Assembly: GCF_029960815.1 (NCBI RefSeq)
Contig: NZ_JASBRE010000001.1
Location: 186,001-250,000 of the forward strand
Length of the DNA stretch: 64,000 nt
Source of the DNA: Pseudomonas sp. AL03
Lineage (GTDB): Bacteria > Pseudomonadota > Gammaproteobacteria > Pseudomonadales > Pseudomonadaceae
Direction: 5' to 3'
The notes under the pieces were generated by a model, which worked only from the letters and a program-made list of their open reading frames with translations, made no database searches and had not been told where the DNA came from. The position numbers and the translations under genes are program-made. Positions 45,550-57,768 of the stretch are shown here, piece after piece; the stretch's first letter is position 1; each line of letters starts with the position of its first letter.

Positions 45550-47043
45550 CTACATCAACCGCTTGCGTTCGCTCGAAGGCGCGATCCCGAGGGATTCGCG
45601 GTACTTGGCGACGGTGCGGCGAGCCACCTGAATGCCTTGTGCCTCCAGTAAACCAGCGATCTTGCTGTCACTCAACGGCTTTTTCTGATTTTCCGCGGCA
45701 ACCAGTTTTTTGATGATCGCGCGGATCGCCGTAGACGAGCATTCACCGCCCTCAGAGGTGCTGACGTGACTGGAGAAAAAGTATTTCAGTTCATATATGC
45801 CCCGTGGGGTATGCATGAATTTCTGCGTGGTCACCCGAGAAATCGTCGATTCGTGCATGCCCACCGCTTCGGCGATGTCATGCAGGACCAGCGGTTTCAT
45901 GGCTTCGTCACCGTATTCAAGAAAGCCGCGCTGATGCTCGACGATCTGAGTGGCTACTTTCATCAGGGTTTCGTTGCGGCTTTGCAGGCTCTTGATGAAC
46001 CAGCGGGCCTCTTGCAACTGATTGCGCATGAAGGTGTTGTCGGCGCTGGTGTCGGCGCGGCGCACGAAACCGGCGTATTGAGCATTGACCCGCAGTCGTG
46101 GCACGGATTCCTGGTTCAGTTCCACCAGCCAGCGCTCGTTGTCCTTGCGTACGATCACGTCGGGAACGACGTATTCGGCTTCGCTGGACTCGATCTGCGA
46201 GCCTGGGCGCGGGTTGAGGCTCTGGACCAGTTCAATCACTTGGCGCAGTTCATCTTCCTTGAGCTTCATGCGACGCATCAGCTGGCTGTAATCGCGGCTG
46301 CCGAGCAGGTCGATGTAATCGGTGACCAGGCGTTTGGCCTCCACCAGCCAAGGGGTCTTGGCGGACAACTGACGCAATTGCAGCAGCAGGCATTCGCCCA
46401 GGTTGCGGGCGCCGATGCCAGCGGGTTCGAATTGCTGGATGCGGTGCAGGACGGCTTCGATTTCGTCCAGTTCGATGTCCAGTTCCGGATCGAAGGCTTC
46501 GAGAATCTCCTCGAGGGTTTCGTCCAGGTAGCCCTGATTGTTGATGCAGTCGATCAGGGTCACGGCAATCAGGCGATCAGTGTCGGACATCGGTGCCAGG
46601 TTCAGTTGCCACAGCAGGTGGCTTTGCAGGCTTTCGCCGGCCGATGTACGGGTGGTGAAATCCCACTCGTCGTCATCGTTACTCGGCAGGCTGCTGGCGC
46701 TGGTCTGGTAGACGTCTTCCCACGCGGTGTCGACAGGCAGCTCGTTGGGAATGCGCTCGTTCCAGTCACCTTCCTCGAGGTTGTCCACCGTCGGGGCGGT
46801 TTCCTGGTAGGAGGGTTCCGAAACATCGGCGTTGGGTGGCTGTTCCGCTTTGTCGGCCAAGGGGTCGGCGTTATCGAAGTCGTCGCCTTCTTCCTGGCGT
46901 TCGAGCATCGGATTGGACTCCAGGGCCTCCTGGATTTCCTGTTGCAGGTCCAGGGTCGACAATTGGAGCAGGCGGATGGCCTGTTGCAGCTGCGGTGTCA
47001 TCGTCAGCTGCTGGCCCATTCTCAAGACTAGCGATGGTTTCAT
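45550..47043 (-). CDS. rpoN: RNA polymerase sigma-54 factor
   Basis: A 497-aa alternative sigma factor for nitrogen, carbon and motility promoters. Region I ([29 protein letters not shown], activator-responsive) is followed by an acidic region II, a core-binding domain (residues about 120-300) and a DNA-binding domain. The RpoN box [10 protein letters not shown] is at 474-483. Its operon with hpf, ptsN, rapZ and ptsO is conserved in gammaproteobacteria. Confidence 0.97.
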   Translation of the reverse strand: MKPSLVLRMGQQLTMTPQLQQAIRLLQLSTLDLQQEIQEALESNPMLERQEEGDDFDNADPLADKAEQPPNADVSEPSYQETAPTVDNLEEGDWNERIPNELPVDTAWEDVYQTSASSLPSNDDDEWDFTTRTSAGESLQSHLLWQLNLAPMSDTDRLIAVTLIDCINNQGYLDETLEEILEAFDPELDIELDEIEAVLHRIQQFEPAGIGARNLGECLLLQLRQLSAKTPWLVEAKRLVTDYIDLLGSRDYSQLMRRMKLKEDELRQVIELVQSLNPRPGSQIESSEAEYVVPDVIVRKDNERWLVELNQESVPRLRVNAQYAGFVRRADTSADNTFMRNQLQEARWFIKSLQSRNETLMKVATQIVEHQRGFLEYGDEAMKPLVLHDIAEAVGMHESTISRVTTQKFMHTPRGIYELKYFFSSHVSTSEGGECSSTAIRAIIKKLVAAENQKKPLSDSKIAGLLEAQGIQVARRTVAKYRESLGIAPSSERKRLM

Positions 47044-47226
47044 GGCAGGGGCTTAACACCTTATTCGCCGGCGCACATGCGCCATCCACTACAGGGCGCC
47101 GGAGCGCCAAACATAAGCAAATTATATGCCTGAAACTGCAACGTTTGCCTAGAGCGCTGTAACAATAAAAAAGTATTCATTTTTATCGAGACAAGCGTTC
47201 GGTCGACTAGCCAGGCACCTTAGTGC

Positions 47227-47952
47227 TTACAGGCGGAATTCATGGCCCAGGTACACTTCCTTGACCAGATCGTTGGCCAGGATGGTGGCAGAGTCACCTT
47301 CAGCTATCAGCTGGCCATCGTTGACGATGTAGGCGGTTTCGCAGATATCCAGGGTTTCACGAACGTTGTGGTCAGTGATCAGCACACCAATGCCCTTGGC
47401 CTTGAGGTGATAGATGATCTGCTTGATGTCGCCCACCGAAATCGGGTCCACGCCGGCGAATGGTTCGTCGAGGAGGATGAATTTCGGGTTGGTGGCCAGT
47501 GCCCTGGCGATTTCCACACGGCGGCGTTCACCCCCGGACAGACTCATGCCGAGGTTGTCGCGGATGTGGCTGATGTGGAATTCCTGCAGCAGGCTTTCCA
47601 GCTCTTTGCGACGACCGGTCTTGTCGAGCTCCTTGCGGGTCTCGAGGATTGCCATGATGTTGTCAGCTACCGAGAGTTTGCGGAAGATCGATGCTTCTTG
47701 CGGAAGATAGCCGATACCGGCCTTTGCACGACCGTGCATAGGCTGGTGGCTGACATCCAGATCGTCAATCAGTACGCGGCCCTGATCGGCTTGTACCAGA
47801 CCGACAATCATGTAGAAGCAGGTGGTCTTGCCGGCGCCATTGGGGCCTAGCAGGCCGACGATCTGACCGCTGTCGATGGACAGGCTGACGTCGCGCACGA
47901 CCTGACGGCTCTTGTAGCTCTTGGCCAGATGCTGAGCTTTCAGAGTTGCCAT
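47227..47952 (-). CDS. lptB: LPS export ABC transporter ATP-binding protein
   Basis: A 241-aa cytoplasmic ATPase powering extraction of lipopolysaccharide by LptFG. Walker [12 protein letters not shown], signature [15 protein letters not shown], Walker [14 protein letters not shown] and H-loop ITDHNVRET are all intact. Its ATG overlaps the lptA stop by one base. A 183-base gap with no clear feature separates it from rpoN. Confidence 0.96.
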   Translation of the reverse strand: MATLKAQHLAKSYKSRQVVRDVSLSIDSGQIVGLLGPNGAGKTTCFYMIVGLVQADQGRVLIDDLDVSHQPMHGRAKAGIGYLPQEASIFRKLSVADNIMAILETRKELDKTGRRKELESLLQEFHISHIRDNLGMSLSGGERRRVEIARALATNPKFILLDEPFAGVDPISVGDIKQIIYHLKAKGIGVLITDHNVRETLDICETAYIVNDGQLIAEGDSATILANDLVKEVYLGHEFRL

Positions 47953-48500
47953 TACGGGGCCTTTTGCTCTTCGGTTTTCTTTTTCGGCTGGATCACCATG
48001 TCGATCCGCGGACGCGACTCGGTGACCTTGCTGCCCGTAGCGCGACCGGCGCTGGCGAGCTTTTTGTTGGTGTCATAGACGATTTTCTCGCCTTGGGTCA
48101 CGTTGCCGTCCTTGTCGATGACCTTGGCGCGGTCGACCAGCACGACACGGTCTTGCGAGGCGTGGTACTGGATAGTGACGCCATAGCCTTGAACCGGCTT
48201 TGTATCGCCTGCTGTTTGCAGTTGCTCGAAGTAGGCGAGGTTGCCCACCGAAGTCACTACGTCGATATCGCCGGCTGGGGTGCGGGTCATGGTCACAGTA
48301 TTGCCGGTGACCTTCATCGAGCCCTGGGTGATGATCACGTCACCTTTATAGGTGGCAATGCCGTTCTTGTCGTCCAGTTGGGCGTCGTCCGCCTGGATGC
48401 GGATAGGCTGCTGTTGATCGTCCGGCAGAGCCCAGGCGCTCACGCTTCCCAGTGCTGCGCTCAGGCCGAGCAAAATAGGGAGGGTTTTAACGAGCCTCAT
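47952..48500 (-). CDS. lptA: LPS periplasmic bridge protein LptA
   Basis: A 182-aa periplasmic protein with signal peptide [20 protein letters not shown] and an OstA-like beta-jellyroll ([25 protein letters not shown]). It polymerises into the bridge carrying LPS to the outer membrane. It overlaps lptC by 14 bases upstream and lptB by one base downstream, indicating tight coupling. Confidence 0.94.
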   Translation of the reverse strand: MRLVKTLPILLGLSAALGSVSAWALPDDQQQPIRIQADDAQLDDKNGIATYKGDVIITQGSMKVTGNTVTMTRTPAGDIDVVTSVGNLAYFEQLQTAGDTKPVQGYGVTIQYHASQDRVVLVDRAKVIDKDGNVTQGEKIVYDTNKKLASAGRATGSKVTESRPRIDMVIQPKKKTEEQKAP

Positions 48501-49059
48501 ACTGTCCTCTTACGTTCGATAGCAGGTGTATCCTGCTTTCTTTCAAATACGCCTTCATTCCCTTGCCAGTCGAGACACCACCAGCGCCGTCGATTCTAAC
48601 GGGTTGATCGGTCTGCGCATATTGCTGTTGCGGGAACACTGTCATGCGGGTGGTGGTAATCAGCGTCTTGCGGTTTTTCTCGTCGAAACGCGTGATGCGC
48701 ACCGAGTCGATCAGTTCGACCTGAGTGCCATCCGGATTGACTTCGCCACGTTCGCTCTGGACGTGCCAGGGGAATTGGGTGCCGCGGAATAGGTTCAGAT
48801 CCGGATTGGTCAACAGCGTCACTTCGGTCGCCTTCAGGTGTTCAACCTTGTCGGACGTCATTTCGTATTGCAGTTTACCGTCCGGCAGGTACTGCACGCT
48901 GTGGGCGTTGACCGCGTAATAGTCGATCGCGGTTTCATCGACCTTTGCCACGGGCTGGTCGAGGAAGCGTTCCGGGCTGATGTTCCAGTAGCCGACCGCC
49001 GCGAATATCGCTGCGATGCAACCGAATACCAGGATTTTGCGAATCTTTTTACTCAGCAT
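48487..49059 (-). CDS. lptC: LPS export protein LptC
   Basis: A 190-aa bitopic inner-membrane protein that receives LPS from LptBFG and passes it to LptA. It has one N-terminal membrane segment (ILVFGCIAAIFAAVGYW) and a periplasmic jellyroll (YLPDGKLQYEMTSDKVEHL). The ATG at 49059 (MLSKKIRKI) is preferred over an open extension of 11 residues into kdsC. Confidence 0.92.
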   Translation of the reverse strand: MLSKKIRKILVFGCIAAIFAAVGYWNISPERFLDQPVAKVDETAIDYYAVNAHSVQYLPDGKLQYEMTSDKVEHLKATEVTLLTNPDLNLFRGTQFPWHVQSERGEVNPDGTQVELIDSVRITRFDEKNRKTLITTTRMTVFPQQQYAQTDQPVRIDGAGGVSTGKGMKAYLKESRIHLLSNVRGQYEAR

Positions 49060-49066
49060 AGTTGGC

Positions 49067-49591
49067 TCACAGGTACGCGGCGTTGGCCGCATCGAGGCGG
49101 CCTTGGGCGCGCAGGATCAATTCGCAGAATTCGCGAGCGGCACCCTCGCCACCACGAGCCTGGGTGATGCCGTGGGCGTGTTCACGGACGAAACTGGCGG
49201 CGTTGGCCACCGCCATGCCCAGGCCGACGCGGCGAATCACCGGCAGGTCCGGCAGGTCGTCGCCGAGATAGGCGACTTGCTCATAGCTTAGGTTGAGTTG
49301 GGCAAGAAGCTCGTCGAGCACCACCAGTTTGTCTTCGCGCCCCTGGTACAGGTGTGGAATGCCGAGGTTCTTCGCTCGTCGCTCGACCACCGGGGTCTTG
49401 CGGCCGCTGATGATAGCGGTCTGCACGCCGGCTGCCATCAACATCTTGATGCCTTGGCCGTCGAGGGTGTTGAAGGTCTTGAATTCGCTGCCGTCTTCAA
49501 GGAAGTACAGGCGTCCGTCGGTCAGTACGCCATCGACGTCGAAAATCGCCAGCTTGATGTTCTTGCCGCGTTGCAACAGGTCGGTGCTCAT
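49067..49591 (-). CDS. kdsC: KDO-8-phosphate phosphatase
   Basis: A 174-aa HAD phosphatase that releases KDO for lipopolysaccharide core synthesis. HAD motif I is FDVDGVLTDG, motif II is AIISGRKTP, and motif III/IV is AYLGDDLPDLPVI. The ATG at 49591 overlaps the kdsD stop by one base (TGATG); a GTG directly in front would add one residue. Confidence 0.95.
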   Translation of the reverse strand: MSTDLLQRGKNIKLAIFDVDGVLTDGRLYFLEDGSEFKTFNTLDGQGIKMLMAAGVQTAIISGRKTPVVERRAKNLGIPHLYQGREDKLVVLDELLAQLNLSYEQVAYLGDDLPDLPVIRRVGLGMAVANAASFVREHAHGITQARGGEGAAREFCELILRAQGRLDAANAAYL

Positions 49592-50565
49592 CACATTACT
49601 CCTGCGCGCAGCAGATCGGACAGGTTGAAGGCGCCGATCGGACGGTCCTCCTTGTCCACCACCACCAGCGCGTTGATTCGATGGTCTTCCATGATTTTCA
49701 GAGCCTCGGCCGCGAGCATCTCGGGACGGGCAGTCTTGCCGTGAACGGTCATGACCTCGTCGATGGTCGCGTGATGGATATCGATGGCACGGTCCAGGGT
49801 GCGGCGCAGGTCGCCGTCGGTGAAGATCCCGGCGAGTTTGCCATCGGCTTCGAGGATCGCCGTCATGCCCAGGCCCTTTCGGGTCATTTCCATCAATGCG
49901 TCCTTGAGCAGAGTGCCGCGTTGAACGTGTGGCAGCTCTTGCCCAGCGTGCATGACGTTTTCCACTTTCAGCAGCAGGCGTCGGCCAAGCGCGCCACCGG
50001 GGTGGGAAAAGGCGAAATCTTCAGCGGTAAAGCCGCGGGCTTCCAGCAGCGCAACGGCCAGGGCGTCGCCCATGACCAGCGCGGCAGTGGTCGACGAGGT
50101 CGGTGCCAGGTTAAGCGGGCAGGCTTCGTGCTCGACGCGCACGTTGAGGTTGACCTCGGCAGCCTTCGCCAGTGGTGATTCAGGGTTGCCGGTCATGCTG
50201 ATCAATTGAATGCCCAGACGCTTGATCAGTGGCAGCAGGGTAACGATTTCATGGGTGGAGCCGGAGTTCGACAGCGCCAGGATGATGTCGTCGCGGGTGA
50301 TCATGCCCATGTCGCCGTGGCTGGCTTCGGCCGGGTGCACGAAAAAGGCCGTGGTGCCGGTGCTGGCCAGGGTGGCGGCGATCTTGTTGCCGATGTGCCC
50401 GGATTTGCCCATGCCGACCACGACCACGCGGCCTTTGCTGGCCAGAATCATCTCGCAAGCGCGTACGAAATCTGCGTCGATACGGGGCAGCAAGCCTTGT
50501 ACGGCTTCCAGTTCGAGGCGGATGGTGCGTTGAGCAGATTGAATCAGGTCGCTGGATTGGCTCAT
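49591..50565 (-). CDS. kdsD: Arabinose-5-phosphate isomerase
   Basis: A 324-aa enzyme converting ribulose-5-phosphate to arabinose-5-phosphate, first step of KDO synthesis. The N-terminal SIS domain (GRVVVVGMGKSGHIGNKIAATLASTG, LALSNSGSTHEIV) is followed by two CBS domains (VQRGTLLKDAL..., GIFTDGDLRRTL, IDEVMTVHGKTA). The start ATG 50565 (MSQSSDLIQ) was chosen by family length; 21 open residues lie upstream. It is first gene of the kds-lpt cluster. Confidence 0.95.
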   Translation of the reverse strand: MSQSSDLIQSAQRTIRLELEAVQGLLPRIDADFVRACEMILASKGRVVVVGMGKSGHIGNKIAATLASTGTTAFFVHPAEASHGDMGMITRDDIILALSNSGSTHEIVTLLPLIKRLGIQLISMTGNPESPLAKAAEVNLNVRVEHEACPLNLAPTSSTTAALVMGDALAVALLEARGFTAEDFAFSHPGGALGRRLLLKVENVMHAGQELPHVQRGTLLKDALMEMTRKGLGMTAILEADGKLAGIFTDGDLRRTLDRAIDIHHATIDEVMTVHGKTARPEMLAAEALKIMEDHRINALVVVDKEDRPIGAFNLSDLLRAGVM

Positions 50566-50841
50566 GTCAGAAATCGTATAGCCTGATGAAAAGGCGGCGA
50601 TTATAACGGTAATGATCGAAACCCTCACGCAAGTTCGTCGCGCTTTGTCATTCCCTGTTACCGAATACCCCTCAATAGAAGCTTTTGCCCTGTCATGTTG
50701 CTGAACATGGCCCGGCTTGGGCCTTGGGCGCTTGGCCTTTGCAGTGATATAGTTCGCCGCCAGTTCGGCCTGCCCGGGAGGTATGTGCTTTCGTCAGAAA
50801 GTCAGGCGTCCGAGTGAGAGGCTGCATCGCAAGGAGTTTAG
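50566..50841. promoter_or_regulatory. Divergent promoter region between kdsD and mlaF
   Basis: A 276-base non-coding gap that must serve two divergent operons. A GGCCTTTGCAGTGATATAGT-like segment near 50733-50752 carries a plausible -10 for mlaF, but a good -35 is not evident. I found no other gene or repeat in it. Confidence 0.4.
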
Positions 50842-51651
50842 ATGAGTGCCGATAAAGCCTACGCGGTCGAGCTGAAGGGACTGACCTTCAAGCGCGGTGC
50901 GCGCAGCATTTTCAATAACGTCGATATACGTATCCCGCGCGGCAAGGTCACCGGCATCATGGGGCCTTCCGGGTGTGGCAAGACTACGCTGTTGCGGCTG
51001 ATGGGCGCACAGTTGCGGCCCACCAAAGGCGAAGTCTGGGTCAACGGGCAGAACCTGCCGAAGCTGTCGCGCAGTGATCTATTCGATGCGCGCAAGCACA
51101 TGGGCGTGCTTTTTCAGAGTGGTGCACTGTTCACCGATCTCGACGTGTTCGAGAACGTCGCCTTTCCGCTACGCGTTCATACCGAACTGCCGGAAGAAAT
51201 GATCCGGGACATTGTCCTGCTCAAATTGCAGGCCGTGGGCTTGCGTGGCGCCATCGACCTGATGCCTGACGAGTTGTCCGGCGGCATGAAGCGTCGTGTC
51301 GCTCTGGCCCGGGCGATTGCCCTCGATCCGCAAATCCTCATGTATGACGAGCCCTTTGTCGGCCAGGACCCCATCGCCATGGGTGTGCTGGTGCGCCTGA
51401 TCCGCCTGCTCAACGATGCGTTGGGCATCACCAGTATCGTGGTCTCCCACGACCTGGCCGAGACTGCGAGCATCGCCGATTACATCTATGTCGTCGGTGA
51501 AGGCCAGGTGTTGGGGCAGGGCACTCCCGAGGAACTGATGAACTCGCAGGAACCACGCATCCGTCAATTCATGACAGGCGAGCCGGACGGTCCGGTCGCC
51601 TATCACTTTCCAGCGACGGATTACCGCGCAGATCTTCTGGGGAAGCGTTGA
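50842..51651 (+). CDS. mlaF: Phospholipid transport ATP-binding protein MlaF
   Basis: A 269-aa ATPase of the MlaFEDB complex that moves phospholipids between inner membrane and MlaC, preserving outer-membrane asymmetry (Ttg2A in P. putida). Walker [10 protein letters not shown], signature [15 protein letters not shown], Walker [14 protein letters not shown]. The stop TGA overlaps the mlaE ATG. It is first of a five-gene operon. Confidence 0.96.
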   Translation: MSADKAYAVELKGLTFKRGARSIFNNVDIRIPRGKVTGIMGPSGCGKTTLLRLMGAQLRPTKGEVWVNGQNLPKLSRSDLFDARKHMGVLFQSGALFTDLDVFENVAFPLRVHTELPEEMIRDIVLLKLQAVGLRGAIDLMPDELSGGMKRRVALARAIALDPQILMYDEPFVGQDPIAMGVLVRLIRLLNDALGITSIVVSHDLAETASIADYIYVVGEGQVLGQGTPEELMNSQEPRIRQFMTGEPDGPVAYHFPATDYRADLLGKR

Positions 51652-52448
51652 TGCGCAAGATTTCACTAATAGAGCGGGTTCGCCGGTTCGGCCACTCTGG
51701 CATTGACGTGCTGGGGGTGTTCGGTCGTTCGGCGATATTCCTGTTTCATGCCTTGCTCGGCCGTGGTGGCATTGGTGGCGGTTTTGGCCTGCTGATCAAG
51801 CAACTGCATTCAGTGGGCGTGATGTCCCTGGTGATCATCGTGGTCTCCGGGGTATTCATCGGCATGGTGCTGGCGCTGCAAGGCTTCAATATTCTATCCA
51901 GCTACGGTTCGGAGCAGGCGGTCGGCCAGATGGTTGCGCTGACGCTGTTGCGCGAACTGGGCCCCGTGGTCACGGCATTGTTGTTCGCCGGGCGCGCCGG
52001 TTCGGCATTGACTGCCGAAATCGGCAACATGAAGTCCACCGAGCAGTTGTCCAGTCTGGAAATGATTGGTGTCGACCCGCTCAAGTACATCATTGCCCCG
52101 CGCCTGTGGGCCGGCTTCATTTCCCTGCCGGTGCTGGCGATGATCTTCAGCGTGGTGGGCATCTGGGGTGGTTCGTGGGTGGCCGTTGACTGGCTGGGTG
52201 TCTATGAAGGTTCCTACTGGTCCAACATGCAGAACAGCGTGACCTTTGCTGACGATGTGCTCAACGGCATCATCAAAAGCATCGTTTTCGCCTTTGTCGT
52301 GACCTGGATCGCCGTATTTCAAGGCTATGACTGCGAGCCCACTTCCGAGGGGATCAGTCGTGCCACTACCAAGACCGTGGTGTATGCCTCTTTGGCTGTA
52401 CTCGGCCTGGACTTTATTCTGACCGCCTTGATGTTTGGAGATTTCTGA
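51651..52448 (+). CDS. mlaE: Phospholipid transport permease MlaE
   Basis: A 265-aa inner-membrane permease with five or six helices. Family motifs are [43 protein letters not shown] and the [20 protein letters not shown]-loop-like segment. I chose the ATG at 51651; a TTG one codon earlier is in frame. It overlaps mlaF and mlaD at its ends. Confidence 0.95.
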   Translation: MRKISLIERVRRFGHSGIDVLGVFGRSAIFLFHALLGRGGIGGGFGLLIKQLHSVGVMSLVIIVVSGVFIGMVLALQGFNILSSYGSEQAVGQMVALTLLRELGPVVTALLFAGRAGSALTAEIGNMKSTEQLSSLEMIGVDPLKYIIAPRLWAGFISLPVLAMIFSVVGIWGGSWVAVDWLGVYEGSYWSNMQNSVTFADDVLNGIIKSIVFAFVVTWIAVFQGYDCEPTSEGISRATTKTVVYASLAVLGLDFILTALMFGDF

Positions 52449-52915
52449 TGCAAAACCGCACCCTGGAAATCGGTGTCGGCCTTTTCTTGCTGGCTGGCAT
52501 CCTGGCTTTGCTGTTGCTGGCGTTGCGGGTGAGTGGTCTGTCCCCGAGCGCAACCACCGATACTTATAAAACGTATGCGTACTTCGACAATATCGCCGGT
52601 TTGACTGTCAGAGCTAAAGTGACCATGGCCGGTGTGACCATCGGCAAGGTTACGGCGATCGATCTGGACCGCGACAGTTTCACCGGTCGAGTGACCATGC
52701 AGCTGGAAAAGCGCGTAGATAACCTGCCGACTGACTCCACTGCATCTATCCTGACCGCTGGCCTGTTGGGCGAGAAGTACATCGGTCTCAGCGTGGGCGG
52801 GGAAGAAACCTTGCTCAAGGATGGTTCAACCATCCACGACACGCAGTCGTCGTTGGTACTTGAGGATCTGATCGGTAAATTTCTGCTCAATACCGTTAGT
52901 AAAGACGCCAAATGA
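52448..52915 (+). CDS. mlaD: Phospholipid-binding MCE protein MlaD
   Basis: A 155-aa protein with one N-terminal membrane helix (GLFLLAGILALLLLALRVSG) and an MCE domain that forms a hexameric ring in the periplasm (AYFDNIAGLTVRAKVTMAGVTIGKV, LTAGLLGEKYIGLSVGG). It starts at the last base of mlaE and its stop overlaps the possible upstream start of mlaC. Confidence 0.95.
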   Translation: MQNRTLEIGVGLFLLAGILALLLLALRVSGLSPSATTDTYKTYAYFDNIAGLTVRAKVTMAGVTIGKVTAIDLDRDSFTGRVTMQLEKRVDNLPTDSTASILTAGLLGEKYIGLSVGGEETLLKDGSTIHDTQSSLVLEDLIGKFLLNTVSKDAK

Positions 52916-52926
52916 GGAGCTTTTTA

Positions 52927-53583
52927 ATGATCTCTACCTTGCGACGTGGCCTGTTGGTATTACTCGCGGCCCTGCCGTTGATGGCTAACGCTGTGGCAGC
53001 GCCCTCGGCGCACGATATCGTGCAGGACACCACCAGTCGGTTACTTGCCGATCTGTCGGCCAATAAAGAGAAGTACAAGCAAGACCCGCAAGACTTCTAT
53101 ACGGCGCTGAACACCATCGTCGGACCTGTGGTGGATGCCGAGGGCATCTCCAAAAGCATCATGACGGTCAAGTATTCACGCAAAGCCACGCCTGCGCAGA
53201 TGAAGACTTTTGAAGAAAACTTCAAAAAGGGTCTGTTCCAGTTCTATGGCAACGCGTTGCTCGAGTACAACAATCAGGGGATCGTCGTCGACCCTGCCAA
53301 GGATGAGTCGGGAGACCGTACAAGCGTTGCCATGACGGTCAAAGGTACCAACGGCGCGATCTATCCTGTGTCTTACACACTCGAAAAGATCAATGGCGAG
53401 TGGAAACTGCGCAACGTGATCATCAACGGCATTAACATCGGCAAGCTGTTCCGTGATCAGTTCGCTGATGCGATGCAGCGCAATGGCAACGACCTGGACA
53501 AGACCATCAATGGTTGGGCCGGGGAAGTCGCCAAAGCCAAGGACGCCAGCCAGAAGCAAACCACTGAGACGCAAGCTCAATGA
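52927..53583 (+). CDS. mlaC: Periplasmic phospholipid carrier MlaC
   Basis: A 218-aa soluble shuttle between MlaA and MlaFEDB, with signal peptide ISTLRRGLLVLLAALPLMAN and the Ttg2/MlaC domain (FYTALNTIVGPVVDAEGISKSIM, IINGINIGKLFRDQF). The ATG at 52927 is preferred because GAGGAG lies 7 bases before it. An alternative ATG at 52912 overlaps the mlaD stop but has a poor site. Confidence 0.94.
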   Translation: MISTLRRGLLVLLAALPLMANAVAAPSAHDIVQDTTSRLLADLSANKEKYKQDPQDFYTALNTIVGPVVDAEGISKSIMTVKYSRKATPAQMKTFEENFKKGLFQFYGNALLEYNNQGIVVDPAKDESGDRTSVAMTVKGTNGAIYPVSYTLEKINGEWKLRNVIINGINIGKLFRDQFADAMQRNGNDLDKTINGWAGEVAKAKDASQKQTTETQAQ

Positions 53584-53885
53584 GTGTGTCGGCCATTCGC
53601 ATGAGCGATTCCGGCGAGCTGACGCTTAGCGGCATGCTGGATTACCGCACCGGCCCGGGCTTGCGCAAGCAGGGGCAGGCGCTGATCAAGTCCAGCAAGG
53701 CCGCCGCACTGGTGATCGATTGCTCGGCGGTGTTGAAGTCCAGCAGTGTCGGCTTGTCGCTGCTGCTGTGTTTCATGCGTGATGCAGAGGAGGCCGGCAA
53801 GGCGCTGAGCATCCGTGGAATGCCAGAAGATATGCGCGAAATCGCTCAGGTCAGCGAATTGACCGAGCTCTTGGCGCATCCCTAA
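53580..53885 (+). CDS. mlaB: STAS-domain protein MlaB
   Basis: A 101-aa cytoplasmic STAS-domain subunit needed for assembly and activity of MlaFEDB. Its fold is recognised by LVIDCSAVLKSSSVGLSLLLCFMRDAEEAG. It overlaps mlaC by four bases (ATGA). A terminator-like structure follows. Confidence 0.92.
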   Translation: MSVSAIRMSDSGELTLSGMLDYRTGPGLRKQGQALIKSSKAAALVIDCSAVLKSSSVGLSLLLCFMRDAEEAGKALSIRGMPEDMREIAQVSELTELLAHP

Positions 53886-53898
53886 CCGCATCTATGAG

Positions 53899-53953
53899 GA
53901 AGCCCCCCGTCAGAGTCCTGCTTCGCGGGGTTCGCAGGCGCGGGGCTTTTTTG
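53899..53953 (+). terminator. Terminator between mlaB and ibaG
   Basis: AAGCCCC and GGGGCTT outer arms, with an inner CCTGC/GCAGG stem, are followed by TTTTTT. It separates the mla operon from ibaG-murA. Confidence 0.7.
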
Positions 53954-53998
53954 TATGATGTCCGACCCGCGCGCACAGGGCGCCGATTGAGGTTGAGC

Positions 53999-55538
<1,540 letters not shown>

Positions 55539-55666
55539 TTTCTGCTTCATGGGCACAAGGACGTGCCCGTTGATTTCGCTTCAAGTCGAGGGTGCTTCAC
55601 CCTAGATGTGTGTTCGGCGCCATTTGCGACCGGGCACGAGTACCTTGATAAGGACTGACGTTTCCC

Positions 55667-56302
55667 ATGTTGACCATCGCACTGTCCAAGGGCCGCATCC
55701 TTGACGACACCCTGCCGCTTCTGGCTGAAGCGGGCATCGTGCCGACCGAGAATCCGGACAAGAGCCGCAAGCTGATTATCCCCACGACTCAGGCCGATGT
55801 GCGGCTGCTGATCGTGCGCGCCACCGATGTGCCGACGTACGTCGAGCATGGTGCCGCTGACCTGGGCGTCGCTGGTAAAGATGTGCTGATGGAATATGGC
55901 GGCCAAGGTTTGTACGAGCCTTTAGACCTGCGAATTGCCCTCTGCAAGCTGATGACCGCTGGCCGTATCGGCGATGTCGAGCCCAAGGGCCGTTTGCGGG
56001 TGGCGACCAAGTTCGTCAACGTTGCCAAGCGCTACTACGCCGAACAGGGCCGCCAGGTCGATATCATCAAGCTTTACGGCTCGATGGAACTGGCGCCGCT
56101 GATCGGTCTTGCGGACAAGATCATCGACGTGGTCGACACCGGCAACACCCTGCGCGCCAATGGCCTGGAACCCCAGGATTTCATTGCCGACATCAGCTCC
56201 CGGCTGATCGTCAACAAAGCTTCGATGAAAATGCAGCACACCCGTATCCAGGCGTTGATCGACACCCTGCGCAAGGCAGTGGAGTCTCGACACCGCGGCT
56301 GA
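55667..56302 (+). CDS. hisG: ATP phosphoribosyltransferase, short form
   Basis: First enzyme of histidine biosynthesis (211 aa). This short form lacks the C-terminal regulatory domain and works with HisZ; no hisZ is in the window. Motifs: [40 protein letters not shown] and [16 protein letters not shown]. It sits 128 bases after murA, a conserved arrangement in pseudomonads. Confidence 0.96.
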   Translation: MLTIALSKGRILDDTLPLLAEAGIVPTENPDKSRKLIIPTTQADVRLLIVRATDVPTYVEHGAADLGVAGKDVLMEYGGQGLYEPLDLRIALCKLMTAGRIGDVEPKGRLRVATKFVNVAKRYYAEQGRQVDIIKLYGSMELAPLIGLADKIIDVVDTGNTLRANGLEPQDFIADISSRLIVNKASMKMQHTRIQALIDTLRKAVESRHRG

Positions 56303-56355
56303 TTCACCTGCGCGACGTTAAGTCGCGCCCGTCTATCCGCCTCATAGCCAGAATT

Positions 56356-56405
56356 CTCAGGTGCCCAAGCGGAAACGACTGCTAAGTTAGGGCGCCTGAG
56401 TTTTT
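56356..56405 (+). terminator. Terminator-like hairpin between hisG and hisD
   Basis: CTCAGGTGCCC and GGGCGCCTGAG pair (one wobble) around a 23-base loop and run straight into TTTTT, ending 24 bases before the hisD ATG. It may attenuate hisDC transcription; I see no histidine-rich leader peptide. Confidence 0.65.
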
Positions 56406-56428
56406 GCCAATTCTATGAGGCTCTCGCT

Positions 56429-57766
56429 ATGACCGCACCGACTGCAATTCGCCGACTCAACGCTGCTGACCCGGATTTCGCACATCATCTGGATCATCTG
56501 CTGAGCTGGGAAAGTGTGTCTGACGACTCGGTCAATCAGCGGGTGTTGGACATCATCAAGGCTGTGCGCGAGCGTGGCGATGCCGCGTTGGTGGAGTTCA
56601 CCCTAAAGTTCGACGGCCTGCAAGTCGCGTCCATGGCGGACTTGATCTTGCCTCGCGAACGTCTGGAACTGGCCCTGACCCGAATCACCGTGCCTCAGCG
56701 TGAAGCGCTGGAAAAAGCCGCGACTCGAGTACGCAGCTACCACGAGAAACAGAAACAGGATTCCTGGAGCTACACCGAAGCCGACGGCACCGTGCTGGGC
56801 CAGAAGGTCACGCCACTGGATCGCGCCGGCCTGTATGTACCGGGAGGCAAGGCGTCTTATCCTTCTTCGGTACTGATGAACGCGATTCCGGCGAAGGTGG
56901 CCGGCGTGACCGAAGTGGTCATGGTGGTGCCGACGCCTCGCGGTGAAATCAACGAGCTGGTGCTGGCTGCAGCCTGCATCGCCGGCGTCGACCGCGTGTT
57001 CACCATCGGCGGCGCTCAAGCGGTCGCCGCGCTGGCTTACGGCACCGAAAGCGTGCCGAAGGTCGACAAGGTGGTCGGTCCGGGCAACATCTATGTCGCC
57101 ACGGCCAAGCGCCATGTGTTTGGCCAGGTCGGCATCGACATGATCGCCGGCCCCTCCGAAATCCTCGTGGTGTGCGACGGCAAGACCGATCCGGACTGGA
57201 TTGCCATGGACCTGTTCTCCCAGGCCGAGCACGACGAAGACGCCCAGGCGATTCTGGTCAGCCCGGACGCCGAGTTCCTCGACATGGTTGCCGCCAGCAT
57301 TGCCAAACTGCTGCCGACCATGGAGCGTGCCGAGATCATTGAAACCTCGATCAATGGCCGTGGCGCGCTGATCAAGGTTCGTGACATGGACCAAGCCATC
57401 GAAGTGGCCAACCGCATCGCGCCGGAACACCTTGAGTTGTCCGTTGCTGATCCGCAGGCCTGGTTGCCGAAGATTCGCCACGCTGGCGCGATCTTCATGG
57501 GGCGTCACACTTCCGAAGCCTTGGGCGATTACTGCGCCGGCCCGAACCACGTATTGCCGACGTCCGGCACCGCGCGGTTCTCTTCGCCGCTGGGCGTGTA
57601 CGACTTCCAGAAACGTTCGTCGATCATTTTCTGCTCTGAGCAGGGTGCGTCCGAACTGGGCAAAACTGCTTCTGTGCTGGCCCGTGGCGAGTCGCTGACC
57701 GCGCACGCCCGTAGCGCCGAATACCGCATCGTTGACGAAGATTTTCCGCAAGGGCAGGGGAACTGA
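56429..57766 (+). CDS. hisD: Histidinol dehydrogenase
   Basis: Zinc enzyme catalysing the last two oxidations of histidine synthesis (445 aa). Conserved stretches are [72 protein letters not shown] with the zinc ligands Gln/His, and APEHLEL-type [11 protein letters not shown]. hisC starts 2 bases after its stop. Confidence 0.96.
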   Translation: MTAPTAIRRLNAADPDFAHHLDHLLSWESVSDDSVNQRVLDIIKAVRERGDAALVEFTLKFDGLQVASMADLILPRERLELALTRITVPQREALEKAATRVRSYHEKQKQDSWSYTEADGTVLGQKVTPLDRAGLYVPGGKASYPSSVLMNAIPAKVAGVTEVVMVVPTPRGEINELVLAAACIAGVDRVFTIGGAQAVAALAYGTESVPKVDKVVGPGNIYVATAKRHVFGQVGIDMIAGPSEILVVCDGKTDPDWIAMDLFSQAEHDEDAQAILVSPDAEFLDMVAASIAKLLPTMERAEIIETSINGRGALIKVRDMDQAIEVANRIAPEHLELSVADPQAWLPKIRHAGAIFMGRHTSEALGDYCAGPNHVLPTSGTARFSSPLGVYDFQKRSSIIFCSEQGASELGKTASVLARGESLTAHARSAEYRIVDEDFPQGQGN

Positions 57767-57768
57767 AC

